Shown: piece after piece, positions 15,607 to 24,004 of the stretch
Numbering within the stretch: position 1 is the stretch's first letter
How the letters are laid out: the number at the start of each line of letters is the position of its first letter
Assembly (NCBI RefSeq): GCF_947497285.1
Contig: NZ_CANMFT010000009.1
Coordinates: 62,001-126,000 of the forward strand
Length of the DNA: 64,000 bases
Source: an uncultured Aliiroseovarius sp.
Lineage (GTDB): Bacteria > Pseudomonadota > Alphaproteobacteria > Rhodobacterales > Rhodobacteraceae
Reading direction: 5' to 3'
The notes under the pieces: generated by a model
Seen by the model: the letters and a program-made list of their open reading frames with translations, nothing else
Databases searched by the model: none
What the model was told of the DNA's origin: nothing
Position numbers and translations under genes: made by a program

Positions 15607-16674
15607 CTAGATGTCGATCCGCCACATCCTAAAGCGCCCCTGCCCTGTCATCTCACGGATCAAGCCGCTTTCTTCCAGCCTGACCAGATTGCGTTGCACA
15701 GCAGCCCTGCTCGCACCGGTCAAGGCCTCGGCCATAGGAGCCGAGGTCAAAGGCCATTCCGTGAGGACTTTGCGCAATGCTACAGGTGTACGACCCGACA
15801 GTTGCGCCATCGCACTCTTCGCGCGAACGCCCCATACTTCAATGCCATCCAGATGACGCATCGCAGTCAAAATGGCGCTGTCCATGCCATCCAGCCAGCG
15901 GTCCAACCGCTCTAGCGGCAAGCCGGAGGCACGCAGCCCCCCTACCCCACCCATGGCCAGCGGTGCAAAGATGGCACCGCTTCCGTCGCTGGCCGCGATC
16001 CTGGCAGCTGTGACGGCCGCTTCGATCTGGCCGCCGTGTTGCCCGAGACCCGCCATGCTCCAAAGGTGATTCCCCATACAGGCGCGTGTAATTGGGTGCA
16101 GATCGGAAGCTGCCGTCATCACAGCTAGCCATCCGCCAGCGCGATCTTCGAAACGCTCGGCGGCGTCCTCGATGTTCTCGGGATCGCGGCGGTCAAGAAA
16201 CGCTGCAAGATCGACCTTCGGTCCGGGACCACCTGTCAGACGACGAACAGCCCACCCAATTCGGGCCAGCGCTTCCGGATCATCCTGCGCGCCAGACAAC
16301 CGCATTGATATCCAAAGAGCGAGGCGGTCAGAACTCACCCGATCCCCTGCAAGCCAGCTGAGGTCTGCCGCCTCGATCAGTGCCAGTCTGTGTCGCCAGC
16401 CATTCGGGCCACGCAGCAACCGGTCATCCAGCGCACCCAAGCGTCCAGCCACCTTTGCCAGCCGCGCAGAGTGAGCCCCCTCTGCCTTTGCCCAATCGTC
16501 TATGACCGCGGTATCAGGCGGTTCCGCCCGTGGCCCGGGAGGCAAATCATCCGGTCCTTCTTCGAGCGGCCCCGGCAGGAACCAGAGGTCGTCTTCGTGA
16601 GCCTCCTCATCCCCCTCCGTAGTGATGAGAGGGTCGTCGAAATCATCAATAAAAGTAGATGCTTGCGGCTTCAT
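15607..16674 (-). CDS. Plasmid HTH protein of the DUF1612/RHE_PE00001 type
   Basis: 355 residues. An acidic N-terminus precedes a long helical body (ALIEAADLSWLAGDRVSSDRLALWISMRLSGAQDDPEALA) and a C-terminal HTH (MAEALTGASRAAVQRNLVRLEESGLIREMTGQGRFRMWRID). The layout matches the rhizobial plasmid family with DUF1612 plus an HTH domain; function unknown. The start codon abuts a 28-bp palindrome, so autorepression is likely. It diverges from the serine recombinase. Confidence 0.65.
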   Translation of the reverse strand: MKPQASTFIDDFDDPLITTEGDEEAHEDDLWFLPGPLEEGPDDLPPGPRAEPPDTAVIDDWAKAEGAHSARLAKVAGRLGALDDRLLRGPNGWRHRLALIEAADLSWLAGDRVSSDRLALWISMRLSGAQDDPEALARIGWAVRRLTGGPGPKVDLAAFLDRRDPENIEDAAERFEDRAGGWLAVMTAASDLHPITRACMGNHLWSMAGLGQHGGQIEAAVTAARIAASDGSGAIFAPLAMGGVGGLRASGLPLERLDRWLDGMDSAILTAMRHLDGIEVWGVRAKSAMAQLSGRTPVALRKVLTEWPLTSAPMAEALTGASRAAVQRNLVRLEESGLIREMTGQGRFRMWRIDI

Positions 16675-16702
16675 ATGTGCATAATAATAGTATTATGCAC
16701 AT
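16675..16702. promoter_or_regulatory. 28-bp operator-like palindrome
   Basis: Arms ATGTGCATAATA (16675-16686) and TATTATGCACAT (16691-16702) are perfect reverse complements around ATAG. The left arm touches the start codon of the minus-strand HTH gene, so a bound repressor would block its translation start region and promoter. Confidence 0.65.
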
Positions 16703-16845
16703 TACCCAAGTGGTTTTGTGGCCATTGCCCATGCTCTTTATATAGCATGCGCGCGCGACCGCCGGCGGAACCTCTCAGATTGCGCTCAGCGCAAGGAAAC
16801 CAAGGGATTGTGCACCAGCACGACGAGAAAACACTTGCTTGCGTT

Positions 16846-16891
16846 CGTTTACAAACGGTCGTTTAGTAGTGATACCTAAAATTGCAAACGG
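16846..16891. promoter_or_regulatory. Candidate recombinase binding (res-like) region
   Basis: Just upstream of the recombinase ATG are CGTTTACAAACG (16846-16857), an overlapping AAACGGTCGTTT and a further CAAACGGC. Repeated CGTTT/AAACG half-sites directly before a serine recombinase gene fit a resolution or inversion site or an autoregulatory operator. Confidence 0.35.
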
Positions 16892-16900
16892 CCCGTTCTC

Positions 16901-17794
16901 ATGCCCCTGATAGGCTACGCCCGCGTTTCCACAGACGATCAGTCCCCCCTGCCCCAGTCTGAGGCCCTGCAAACTGCGGGATGTGTCGAAATCCTTGAAG
17001 AGCACGCCTCAGGCGGCAATCGCGCGCGGCCGGTGCTTGCTCGAGTATTGGATCGCATCAGCAAGAGCGACACGCTGGTTGTCGTTCGGATTGACCGACT
17101 CGCGCGGTCTCTGTCGCACCTCCTCGAGGTGATCGAACGTCTGGAGGCCAAGGGTGCCTTCTTCCGCTCGCTGCAGGACCCGATCGACACGTCCTCCCCG
17201 CAGGGTAAGTTTACGCTGCAGGTTCTGGGCGCCGCGGCCGAGTTCGAACGCGCTCTGATCCGCGAGCGCACAAAGGCCGGGCTTGCCTCGGCCCGCGCCA
17301 AGGGTCGCGTGGGCGGCAACCCCGGGCTTCGCGCCAAAGACCCCGCCGCGCTGCGCAAGGTGCGGCTGGCGCGGCAGGACGGATATATGGAGCGCTTAAA
17401 CGAGACCGCGCAGGATTGGGTGCCCCATGTGCGGCGTCTGCGGCCCGATATGGCCTGGGAAGACGTGCTGCGGATCATTAACGGCCCCCTGCCCCATGAT
17501 CGCCGCTGGACGCAAAGCCGCCTTCTGCGCGCCGTGAAAGCATATGTGCGCGACGCGTTCCTGCCCGCCGAGGTTCTTGGCCGCGCCGGACGTCGCGAAA
17601 CCGACGACCGCCTGCCCGCCATCGTCGCTGGCATCAAGGGCGCGGACCCCGACATCACGCTTCAGGCGATATGTGACCGGCTAGAGGCGATGCGCGAACG
17701 CACCCCGCGTGGACGCGCCAGTTGGCAGCCGTCGTCCGTGAGGATGCTGCTGGAACGGGCGGAGAAGTTGGGTTTGCTGGAGCCCGCGCAATAA
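16901..17794 (+). CDS. Serine recombinase (resolvase/invertase family)
   Basis: 297 residues. The N-terminal catalytic domain has IGYARVSTDDQ (catalytic Ser), VVRIDRLARSL, the region LQVLGAAAEFERALIRERTKAGLASARAKGR and the hinge typical of Tn3/Hin enzymes. The C-terminal part is longer than in small resolvases (about 150 residues) and ends with WQPSSVRMLLERAEKLGLL, suggesting an extended DNA-binding region. It probably resolves plasmid multimers or cointegrates. An imperfect 43-bp palindrome lies just after its stop. Confidence 0.9.
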   Translation: MPLIGYARVSTDDQSPLPQSEALQTAGCVEILEEHASGGNRARPVLARVLDRISKSDTLVVVRIDRLARSLSHLLEVIERLEAKGAFFRSLQDPIDTSSPQGKFTLQVLGAAAEFERALIRERTKAGLASARAKGRVGGNPGLRAKDPAALRKVRLARQDGYMERLNETAQDWVPHVRRLRPDMAWEDVLRIINGPLPHDRRWTQSRLLRAVKAYVRDAFLPAEVLGRAGRRETDDRLPAIVAGIKGADPDITLQAICDRLEAMRERTPRGRASWQPSSVRMLLERAEKLGLLEPAQ

Positions 17795-17797
17795 TCA

Positions 17798-17840
17798 CAA
17801 CCTTGCAATTCTTCCATCCGATGGAACGATTGCGAGGTTG
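17798..17840. terminator. 43-bp imperfect palindrome between convergent genes
   Basis: Outer arms CAACCTTGCAAT (17798-17809) and ATTGCGAGGTTG (17829-17840) differ at one pair; inner arms TTCCATC and GATGGAA pair around a single C. No T-run follows directly. It could terminate both converging transcripts or be a recombinase site. Confidence 0.5.
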
Positions 17841-17855
17841 CCGCCCGTTTTTCGG

Positions 17856-18232
17856 TCAGGAGAATGGATTGATGATGCGCAACTGCTCTTCCACGAGCAA
17901 TCCGTCGTGCATGTCCTCGCACCACAGTGTCGTGCATCCGGCGATCAGCGCGGCAGCCACGATCACCGCGTCATAGACCGAGAACTGATACTTCTCCGTT
18001 ATAGCGCGACCCACCTGATAGGTTTGGATCGTCAGATCCTCGACCAGGCAAAAGGACTGGATGCCCGCGAGAGAAGCTCCGGCGTCGTCACAGCTGAACC
18101 CGCTTGCCTCCGGCAATTGAAAAGCGCTTCGATCAGGACCTGGACATTGATCCGGAGCCCCTGCCCTAGTATTTCGTCGGCGGGTGTTTCTGCACGTTTG
18201 AGCTTCGCAAGGCAACTGTCATCGATGTTCAA
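17856..18232 (-). pseudogene. Broken PIN-domain toxin (VapC-like) gene
   Basis: Two overlapping minus-strand frames carry consecutive parts of a PIN protein. The first has EILGQGLRINVQVLIEALFNCRRQAG. The second has TYQVGRAITEKYQFSVYDAVIVAAALIAGCTTLWCEDMHDGLLVEEQLRIINPF, with the conserved SVYDA Asp and the SEDxxxG-like end. A frameshift near 18060 joins them, and the N-terminal strand with the first catalytic Asp is missing. No antitoxin gene is seen upstream. Confidence 0.65.
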
Positions 18233-19040
18233 CGTGGATCATCTGGACAGCGAAACTGGGCGCAACCTGCCCCCAGAAAGCTGGTGAAGGAGTTGCGTCA
18301 TTGAGCCGTAGTTTGGGCGGCGGCAAGCACGGTATCTGCGCTTCATTTCCAGCGCTTTTCCGAAGCGGCCGAGCGAGCGCATCGGCTGCAGGGAGTGCCG
18401 ACCGTTCGTTCTACGGACAAACTCGGGAACTTAGATTGCCACGTATCGCCACTCATCCGTCCTAAACAACGAGGGCTCAACTAGCAGGTTTTGAGGTCCG
18501 GCGAGGTGTAGTCGAATTGGTTCTATCTACTCGGTACTCTACGTCGAATATTGTTCCTGCCGGGAAAGCAACGGTGCTGCCCCCCTACCCTGCTGGGCAC
18601 CGTTGACGCGCCAGACGTCAGGGTCTTAACCAACCTTGTTGATGCGATGCGAATGTGTTCTCGGCGTTTAACCTCGGCTCTTGAGCATCAATGTAACTTC
18701 GACATATGGCCCATTAGGGCTCTTGTTCCGCGGTAGATCTGTCGGTGCTTGGTTTCAATCCGCCTATGTGCATTGTCTCTCTCGCCAGCCTAATTTTCGG
18801 TCGAGGGACCGTTATTGGATCGGTTGGGAGCGACGGCCAATCGACGACAGATGTCTTGCTGTACCACTAGTTCGTGGGTGCTGTTAACAGCTGTTAACTC
18901 TAGAGGGTGCGTGGCTTCCCTAGTAGCCCTTTGGTCCGACAGCACAATTTGTGGATAAAATCCTTGACTTAACATGGTGAATCACGGCCATTAGAGTCAA
19001 GTTGCGCAAATAAGCGCGTTCGAGCAGAGAAATAGCAACC
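18233..19040. other. Gene-free stretch upstream of repA
   Basis: About 800 bases with no supported gene. It contains one parS palindrome (18883-18898) and must contain the repA promoter; AT-rich steps lie near 18945-19010. No other RNA or repeat is evident. repABC promoters are usually autorepressed by RepA. Confidence 0.5.
18883..18898. repeat. parS-like centromere palindrome, copy 1
   Basis: GTTAACAGCTGTTAAC, a perfect 16-bp palindrome matching the repABC parS pattern GTTN4GCN4AAC. It lies about 140 bases upstream of repA. Confidence 0.9.
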
Positions 19041-20222
19041 ATGTTCCAGACGGCACCAATCGAAGCGGCGTCTCAATCCGAGCTTACAAGCCAGATAGCA
19101 GCGCGTCTACACACCGCGCTCACGACGCATCTTCAGCAAGCCTATGCGCCCGATCAACGCAAGAATTTGAGACTATTCAGCGCTACAGAGACTGCTGATC
19201 TTCTAGGGGTGACCGGGCAATTCTTGCGCAAGTGCCATAGCGACGGGTCCTTGCCGGAGCCGGAAGTAATCAAGAACGGACGGCGCTTTTATTCCGGTGA
19301 AGAGATCCTGCAAGCCCGCCATTTTTTGGAGGCTAGCTCTCGTAAGCCCGGCAAATATCTTCCTGGTCGTCGCGAGGGCGACAAGCTTCAGGTTATTCAG
19401 CTGATGAACTTCAAAGGTGGATCTGCGAAGTCCACCTCTGCGATCCATCTGTGTCACTACCTTGCTTTGAACGGTTACCGGGTCTTGGCGATTGACCTGG
19501 ATCCGCAAGGGAGCCTCACGGGTTTTTGCGGGATTCAGACTGAACTGGAGTTTGAAGGGGCGTCAATTTACGACGCACTTCGCTATGAAGACCCGGTGCC
19601 GATGTCCGAGGCCATCGTAGAAACCTATTTCCCTGGTCTTCATCTGGCTCCTGCCCGGCTTGTTCTAAGCGAGTTTGAAACGGAAACTGCGGTCAATGCA
19701 GGTCGCGGCGTTGCATTTTTTGAGAAGCTCAGCCTGGCGATCCAGTCCGTTGAGGGCGACTACGACGTGGTGGTTATCGACAGCCCACCAGCTCTCGGGT
19801 TCTTGACTTTAACTGGCCTCTACGCTGCGACCTCGGTCATCGTGCCGATGACGCCGAGCATGCTCGACCTTGCTTCCACCCAGCAGTTTGTCGAAATGAC
19901 TTCTGCTTATCTTGGTGTGATCGAGGACACGGGCGTTAAACTCGATCATGATTTTTTTTCCTTCCTCATCACGCGGGACGATCCGAGCGATATCCCCAGT
20001 CAGCAGATCGTGAGCCTCATGCGTGCTCTGTTCCAGGATCGTGTCGTTGGGGCGACCGGACTACGTAGTACGGCTATCGGCGACGCATCGATGCTCAAGA
20101 TGTCGATCTACGAGGTTGCGCGATCCGAGATGACAAGGTCGACCTATGATCGCGCAAAGAATAGCATGGATGCGGTTGGTTCGGAGATTGCGGGAATGCT
20201 TCAACAGGCTTGGGGGCGGTAA
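19041..20222 (+). CDS. repA: RepA, ParA-type partition ATPase of repABC
   Basis: 393 residues. An N-terminal helix-turn-helix (LFSATETADLLGVTGQFLRKCHSDGSLPEPE) precedes a ParA ATPase domain with deviant Walker A FKGGSAKST near residue 125, IDLDPQGSLT, and Walker B VVVIDSPPALGFLTLTGLYAA. RepA segregates the plasmid with RepB at parS and represses its own operon. It is followed by repB after two bases. Confidence 0.95.
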   Translation: MFQTAPIEAASQSELTSQIAARLHTALTTHLQQAYAPDQRKNLRLFSATETADLLGVTGQFLRKCHSDGSLPEPEVIKNGRRFYSGEEILQARHFLEASSRKPGKYLPGRREGDKLQVIQLMNFKGGSAKSTSAIHLCHYLALNGYRVLAIDLDPQGSLTGFCGIQTELEFEGASIYDALRYEDPVPMSEAIVETYFPGLHLAPARLVLSEFETETAVNAGRGVAFFEKLSLAIQSVEGDYDVVVIDSPPALGFLTLTGLYAATSVIVPMTPSMLDLASTQQFVEMTSAYLGVIEDTGVKLDHDFFSFLITRDDPSDIPSQQIVSLMRALFQDRVVGATGLRSTAIGDASMLKMSIYEVARSEMTRSTYDRAKNSMDAVGSEIAGMLQQAWGR

Positions 20223-20224
20223 TC

Positions 20225-21196
20225 ATGGCTATGGGTAAAAACAAAACCGGCATCATGGCTGCGATTACTGCGGCGACGGAGACGTCGAAAGATGGGGCTT
20301 CTGATAGAGCTCATCGAACATTGCCGAAAGGAACTATCGGCTCTGTTCGTGCGGGTCTCGGCGGCATCCAGGATATCGATACAAATCTTATCTTGGCTTG
20401 GGGACCCAAGGACCGGCTGGATATCGAGTTAACAGCTGTTAACAGCGCCGCACCGAATGAATCGATCAAGGATCTCGCAACCAGCATCGCTGATGCCGGG
20501 CAGCAAGTCCCGGTCCTTCTACGTCCTTCGAAGGATCGTGATGGGCATTTTGAGATCATCTACGGTCAGAGACGAATACTTGCGTGCCGCCACCTAGGGA
20601 TACCAGTGCGGGCTCTGATCCGGACGCTCGATGATACCGATGCATTGATGGCGAAAGGCCTCGAAAATGCCGGCCGCGCGGAGCTGAGCTATTATGAACG
20701 TGTCCGGTTCGCGCACGCGATCCTGGAGCAAGGCTACTCACGTGCGGAGGCGTGTCAGGCTTTGGCTATCAGCAAGAATACTCTTTCGCAGCTTGAGCGT
20801 ATCAATCGGCTAGTACCCTTGGCTGTCGGTGAAGCCATTGGCGCAGCTCCAGGGGCAGGGCGCCCGAAATGGACCACGCTCGCAACGGCGTTTGAGAAAG
20901 TACAACTCTCGGAGGAGGGTGTTCTGAGTGTTCTTGGTCAATCTGGTGATCTCGACTCCGACGGACGGCTGGACCTTGTTCTCAAGGAAATTGGCAAGCG
21001 AGGTAAGCAAGAACGATCTGTCGAGGAGCGCTCGCCCGTTCCCGGTGTGCAGATCAAAAGCGGTAAGTCTGGGCTCTCAGTCACCGTCAAGCGGGCAGGG
21101 GAGAACACGAGATTCGCGAATTGGCTGGATCAGAATCTGGACAAGCTCATTCAGGATTCCTTCGATCGGTTCCAATCAGAGAGCCACGAAGGATAG
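20225..21196 (+). CDS. repB: RepB, ParB-type centromere-binding protein of repABC
   Basis: 323 residues from the ATG at 20225, directly after the repA stop with GGGGGCGG overlapping the repA end; a TTG further upstream is less likely. ParB N-terminal domain motifs are SIKDLATSIADAGQQVPVLLRPS, IIYGQRRILACRHLGIPVRALI and KGLENAGRAELSYYERVRFA; the HTH is YSRAEACQALAISKNTLSQLERI. It binds parS and loads RepA. One parS copy lies inside its own coding sequence. Confidence 0.95.
   Translation: MAMGKNKTGIMAAITAATETSKDGASDRAHRTLPKGTIGSVRAGLGGIQDIDTNLILAWGPKDRLDIELTAVNSAAPNESIKDLATSIADAGQQVPVLLRPSKDRDGHFEIIYGQRRILACRHLGIPVRALIRTLDDTDALMAKGLENAGRAELSYYERVRFAHAILEQGYSRAEACQALAISKNTLSQLERINRLVPLAVGEAIGAAPGAGRPKWTTLATAFEKVQLSEEGVLSVLGQSGDLDSDGRLDLVLKEIGKRGKQERSVEERSPVPGVQIKSGKSGLSVTVKRAGENTRFANWLDQNLDKLIQDSFDRFQSESHEG
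20428..20443. repeat. parS-like centromere palindrome, copy 2 (inside repB)
   Basis: Identical GTTAACAGCTGTTAAC within the 5' part of repB, in a codon context that reads ELTAVNSAAP. Location inside repB is known from some repABC plasmids. Confidence 0.9.
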
Positions 21197-21201
21197 CGGC
21201 G

Positions 21202-21217
21202 GTTAACAGCTGTTAAC
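21202..21217. repeat. parS-like centromere palindrome, copy 3
   Basis: Identical 16-mer five bases after the repB stop. Here the symmetry extends to 24 bp (21198-21221). Confidence 0.9.
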
Positions 21218-21261
21218 CGCCAAGATAGAGGCAACGAGCAAAAAGGAGAACGGCACCAAAT

Positions 21262-21322
21262 AGAAAACCCTCGAAACCGAAGTCCCGAGGGCTGCTGCGC
21301 ACAAGGCGCGATTTGTTTTCAC
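21262..21322 (-). ncRNA. Antisense ctRNA (incompatibility RNA) between repB and repC
   Basis: On the minus strand a promoter with -35 TTGTTT (21352-21357) and -10 TAGGAT (21329-21334), 17-base spacer, would start near 21322. About 30 bases on, the hairpin CCCTCG (21291-21286)/CGAGGG (21273-21268) with a TTTTC tail ends it near 21262, giving about 60 nt. Size, position and orientation match the countertranscribed RNAs that limit repC expression in repABC plasmids. The sense strand has a complementary GGGCTGCT/AGCAGCCC pair (about 21289 and 21334) that could form the alternative repC leader hairpin. Confidence 0.7.
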
Positions 21323-21403
21323 ACTACAATCCTAGCAGCCCGCGAATCGCTAAACAACGAAAAACGTCTTCGGGCGAACAGGTTTTCTGTGCCTAGCTAA
21401 AAA

Positions 21404-22765
21404 ATGACAAAATTCAATGATGCTCCGCATGGAGCGACTGAGACAGGCATGCCTCAGAACGGTGAAGGTATGTCCAATATCAACCAACCCACGGGGTGGC
21501 GGAAGGCGACGGCCGGACTCGCCGTCGCTGAACAGCACGCACAGGCTGGTGAAGGATCAGCCGTGCCCAAGACACGGGCCTTTGTTGCCGTGAAACGCGT
21601 AGGTGCGCATATTGGCCTCAAGGCAGGAGACATGATGCTCCTCGATACGCTTGGGGCCTTCACGCAGGCGCAAGATTGGGAAGAGGGTCAGCGCCCGATC
21701 GTCTGGGCCTCCAATGCTTATCTGATGGAGCAGACGGGCTTTTCACTCTCTGCGCTCAAGCGCCATGCGCGTCGCCTGGCCGAAATAGGTGTAATCGCCT
21801 TCAAAGACAGCCCTAATGGCAAGCGTTGGGGCCACAGGGACGCAGAGGGCCGTATCATTGAGGCCTACGGCTTTGATTTGTCGCCGCTGTCCGCGCGCGT
21901 CGAAGAGTTCGAGCAGCTACACGCAGAGCTGCATGCTGAGCGCGCTCACTGTCAGCGCCTTAAGCGGCAGATCACTGTGGCCCGCAGGATGATCCGCGCG
22001 CGGATCGAGGCTGCGCTCAGCGGCGCGCTGAGAGGCCCATGGACGCAGCTCACAAGCCTTTTCGAAGATCTTTTGGACCGCCTTCCGCGCAGGAACACGA
22101 CCTCTGAGGCATTGGAACGGCTCTTCGCGTGGTTCAAAGAGCTCCAGGAACGTGTAGATGCGGCGTACCTCAAGGCAGTTCGAGCGGATAAGGATGTGGA
22201 AAACACCGTTGAAACCACGGAGCAAGTGCTTCAGAAGACTCAAGTAATGGACCCCAGGGAGGTCAATTCCGAACCTCATATACTAATTACAAATCAACTT
22301 AATCCTGTAACCTGTAATCGCTCAGAAACTGAGCAAGCGGCTTGCGTGGTGCCCAATGCGCCACCGGAAGAGCGGGTGGATAAGGAGTTGGAAGACTGGG
22401 TGGCCGAAACCCGCAAGAAGCGCGGGGCAAGCCTGGATCTGCCGACAGTCATGCAAGCCTGTCCTGAGTTTGCGTCCTGGGCGCGCAATATGGGCGGATA
22501 TCTGAAGGATTGGGGCGATCTGCACCGTGTCGTGGGGCAGTTGAGGCCAATGATCGGCGTCTCAGAGCACGCCTGGAACATAGCGCAGGACCGGCTTGGG
22601 CCTCAAGTCGCGACAGCAGCGCTGGTTCTCACGTTCGAAAAGCATTGTGCAGGCGAAGTCACATCTCCTGGTGGATATCTGCGTGGAATTGTCCAGAAAG
22701 CGGGGGCAGGGGAGCTGCATCTCGAGCGCAGTTTCTATGGCCGGTTGAGCGGACAGGCGGCATGA
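21404..22765 (+). CDS. repC: RepC, replication initiator
   Basis: 453 residues. Typical RepC body: TGWRKATAGLAVAEQHAQ, VKRVGAHIGLKAGDMMLLDTLGAFTQAQDW, and the winged-helix VWASNAYLMEQTGFSLSALKRHARRLAEIGVIAFKDSPNGKRWGHRD. The C-terminal region ends LTFEKHCAGEVTSPGGYLRGIVQKAGAGELHLERSFYGRL, standard for the family. In known members oriV lies inside repC. Start at 21404 has a poor ribosome site; an internal ATG at 21470 is an alternative. Confidence 0.94.
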   Translation: MTKFNDAPHGATETGMPQNGEGMSNINQPTGWRKATAGLAVAEQHAQAGEGSAVPKTRAFVAVKRVGAHIGLKAGDMMLLDTLGAFTQAQDWEEGQRPIVWASNAYLMEQTGFSLSALKRHARRLAEIGVIAFKDSPNGKRWGHRDAEGRIIEAYGFDLSPLSARVEEFEQLHAELHAERAHCQRLKRQITVARRMIRARIEAALSGALRGPWTQLTSLFEDLLDRLPRRNTTSEALERLFAWFKELQERVDAAYLKAVRADKDVENTVETTEQVLQKTQVMDPREVNSEPHILITNQLNPVTCNRSETEQAACVVPNAPPEERVDKELEDWVAETRKKRGASLDLPTVMQACPEFASWARNMGGYLKDWGDLHRVVGQLRPMIGVSEHAWNIAQDRLGPQVATAALVLTFEKHCAGEVTSPGGYLRGIVQKAGAGELHLERSFYGRLSGQAA

Positions 22766-22812
22766 TGGGATGGGGCAGCAGTTTCTCTACATTCAGATGT
22801 CCGGAGGGGTAC

Positions 22813-22893
22813 GCGGAGATTGGCGCCAGTATTCTCCGCATATTGCGCGGCGAATACTGTTGTCTTGCGGAGATTGCCCGGTATAATCTCCGC
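22813..22893. promoter_or_regulatory. Two copies of a 27-bp operator upstream of the fic gene
   Basis: GCGGAGATT...TCTCCGC inverted repeats, each 27 bp, occupy 22813-22839 and 22867-22893; centres are 54 bp apart, close to five helical turns. A third inverted pair, CAGTATTC (22827-22834) and GAATACTG (22852-22859), bridges them. The second copy ends 16 bases before the fic ATG and borders the AAGGAG. Confidence 0.65.
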
Positions 22894-22909
22894 AAGGAGT
22901 GCGCAAAAT

Positions 22910-24004
22910 ATGACCTACATTCACGAACTCACTGATTGGCCGCAGTTTTCTTGGGACAAGGCCAAGCTGTCATCACAACTTGCCGCTGTCCGCCACCGAC
23001 AAGGCAAGCTCTTGGGACGCATGGAAGGCCTTGGCTTTGATCTTCGCAATGAGGCGATGTTGAGAACTCTCACCAGTGATGTCGTCAAGAGCAGCGAGAT
23101 CGAAGGCGAGACGCTCGACAAGGATCAGGTTCGGTCGTCCATTGCAAAACGGCTGGGGCTCGAAATCGGCGGGCTGATCCCGTCTGATCGCCATGTCGAT
23201 GGGGTCGTCGAGATGATGCTGGACGCGACGCAAGCGTATGAACAACCACTGGACGCGGAGCGATTGTTCGGCTGGCATGCCGCCCTTTTCCCGACGGGGC
23301 GAAGCGGAATGACCCGGATCACCGTGGGGCAGTGGCGTGAAGGCCCTATGGAAGTTGTTTCAGGACCTATGGGTCGTGAACGCGTGCATTTTGAGGCGCC
23401 GGGAGCAGCACGGCTTGATACAGAGATGGGGCGGTTTCTGACCTGGTTCAATCAGGTCCCTGACACGGATCCAGTTGTTCATGCCGCAATTGCACATCTG
23501 TGGTTCGTCACGATCCACCCCTTCGACGATGGCAACGGGCGCATTGCGCGTGCGATCGCGGATATGGCGTTGGCGCGATCCGAACGCAGTTCACAGCGGT
23601 TTTACAGCATGTCGACCCAAATCCGGCAGGAGCGGAGCGCCTATTATGATATGCTCGAGACGACGCAGAAGGGCGGGCTTGATGTCACCGCCTGGCTCAA
23701 TTGGTTCCTCAATTGCCTCGACCGTGCTTTTGATGGCGCAGAGATCATTCTGGAGGCCGTGTTTCAAAAGGCGCGGTTCTGGGAGAAATACGGAACGGCC
23801 AACATCAACGACCGCCAGCGGGACATGCTTAACCGCCTCCTGGATGGGTTCGAAGGAAAACTCACGACGTCGAAATATGCGAAGATCGAGAAGTGTTCGC
23901 AGGACACCGCATATCGCGACATCCTGGACCTGATCGACTTGGGAGCACTTGAGAAGGATGACGCTGGTGGACGTAGTACCAGCTATTCCCTGTCAGCGAA
24001 GTGA
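22910..24004 (+). CDS. Fic-domain protein with self-inhibitory helix and C-terminal winged helix
   Basis: 364 residues from the ATG at 22910 behind AAGGAG. An N-terminal inhibitory motif SSEIEGE (S-x-x-x-E-G, about residue 60) marks a class II Fic enzyme. The active-site loop HPFDDGNGRIAR (about 202) is intact, and FGWHAALFPTGRSGMTRITVGQWR precedes it. The C-terminal 70 residues look like a winged helix (STSKYAKIEKCSQDTAYRDILDLIDLGALEKDDAGGRSTSY). Such proteins transfer AMP or a related group to protein hydroxyls. Two 27-bp operators upstream fit autoregulation. Confidence 0.92.
   Translation: MTYIHELTDWPQFSWDKAKLSSQLAAVRHRQGKLLGRMEGLGFDLRNEAMLRTLTSDVVKSSEIEGETLDKDQVRSSIAKRLGLEIGGLIPSDRHVDGVVEMMLDATQAYEQPLDAERLFGWHAALFPTGRSGMTRITVGQWREGPMEVVSGPMGRERVHFEAPGAARLDTEMGRFLTWFNQVPDTDPVVHAAIAHLWFVTIHPFDDGNGRIARAIADMALARSERSSQRFYSMSTQIRQERSAYYDMLETTQKGGLDVTAWLNWFLNCLDRAFDGAEIILEAVFQKARFWEKYGTANINDRQRDMLNRLLDGFEGKLTTSKYAKIEKCSQDTAYRDILDLIDLGALEKDDAGGRSTSYSLSAK

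Noticed and set aside
18551-18887. Short frames in the region before repA
   Set aside because: No ribosome sites or motifs; region better explained as a replication control stretch.
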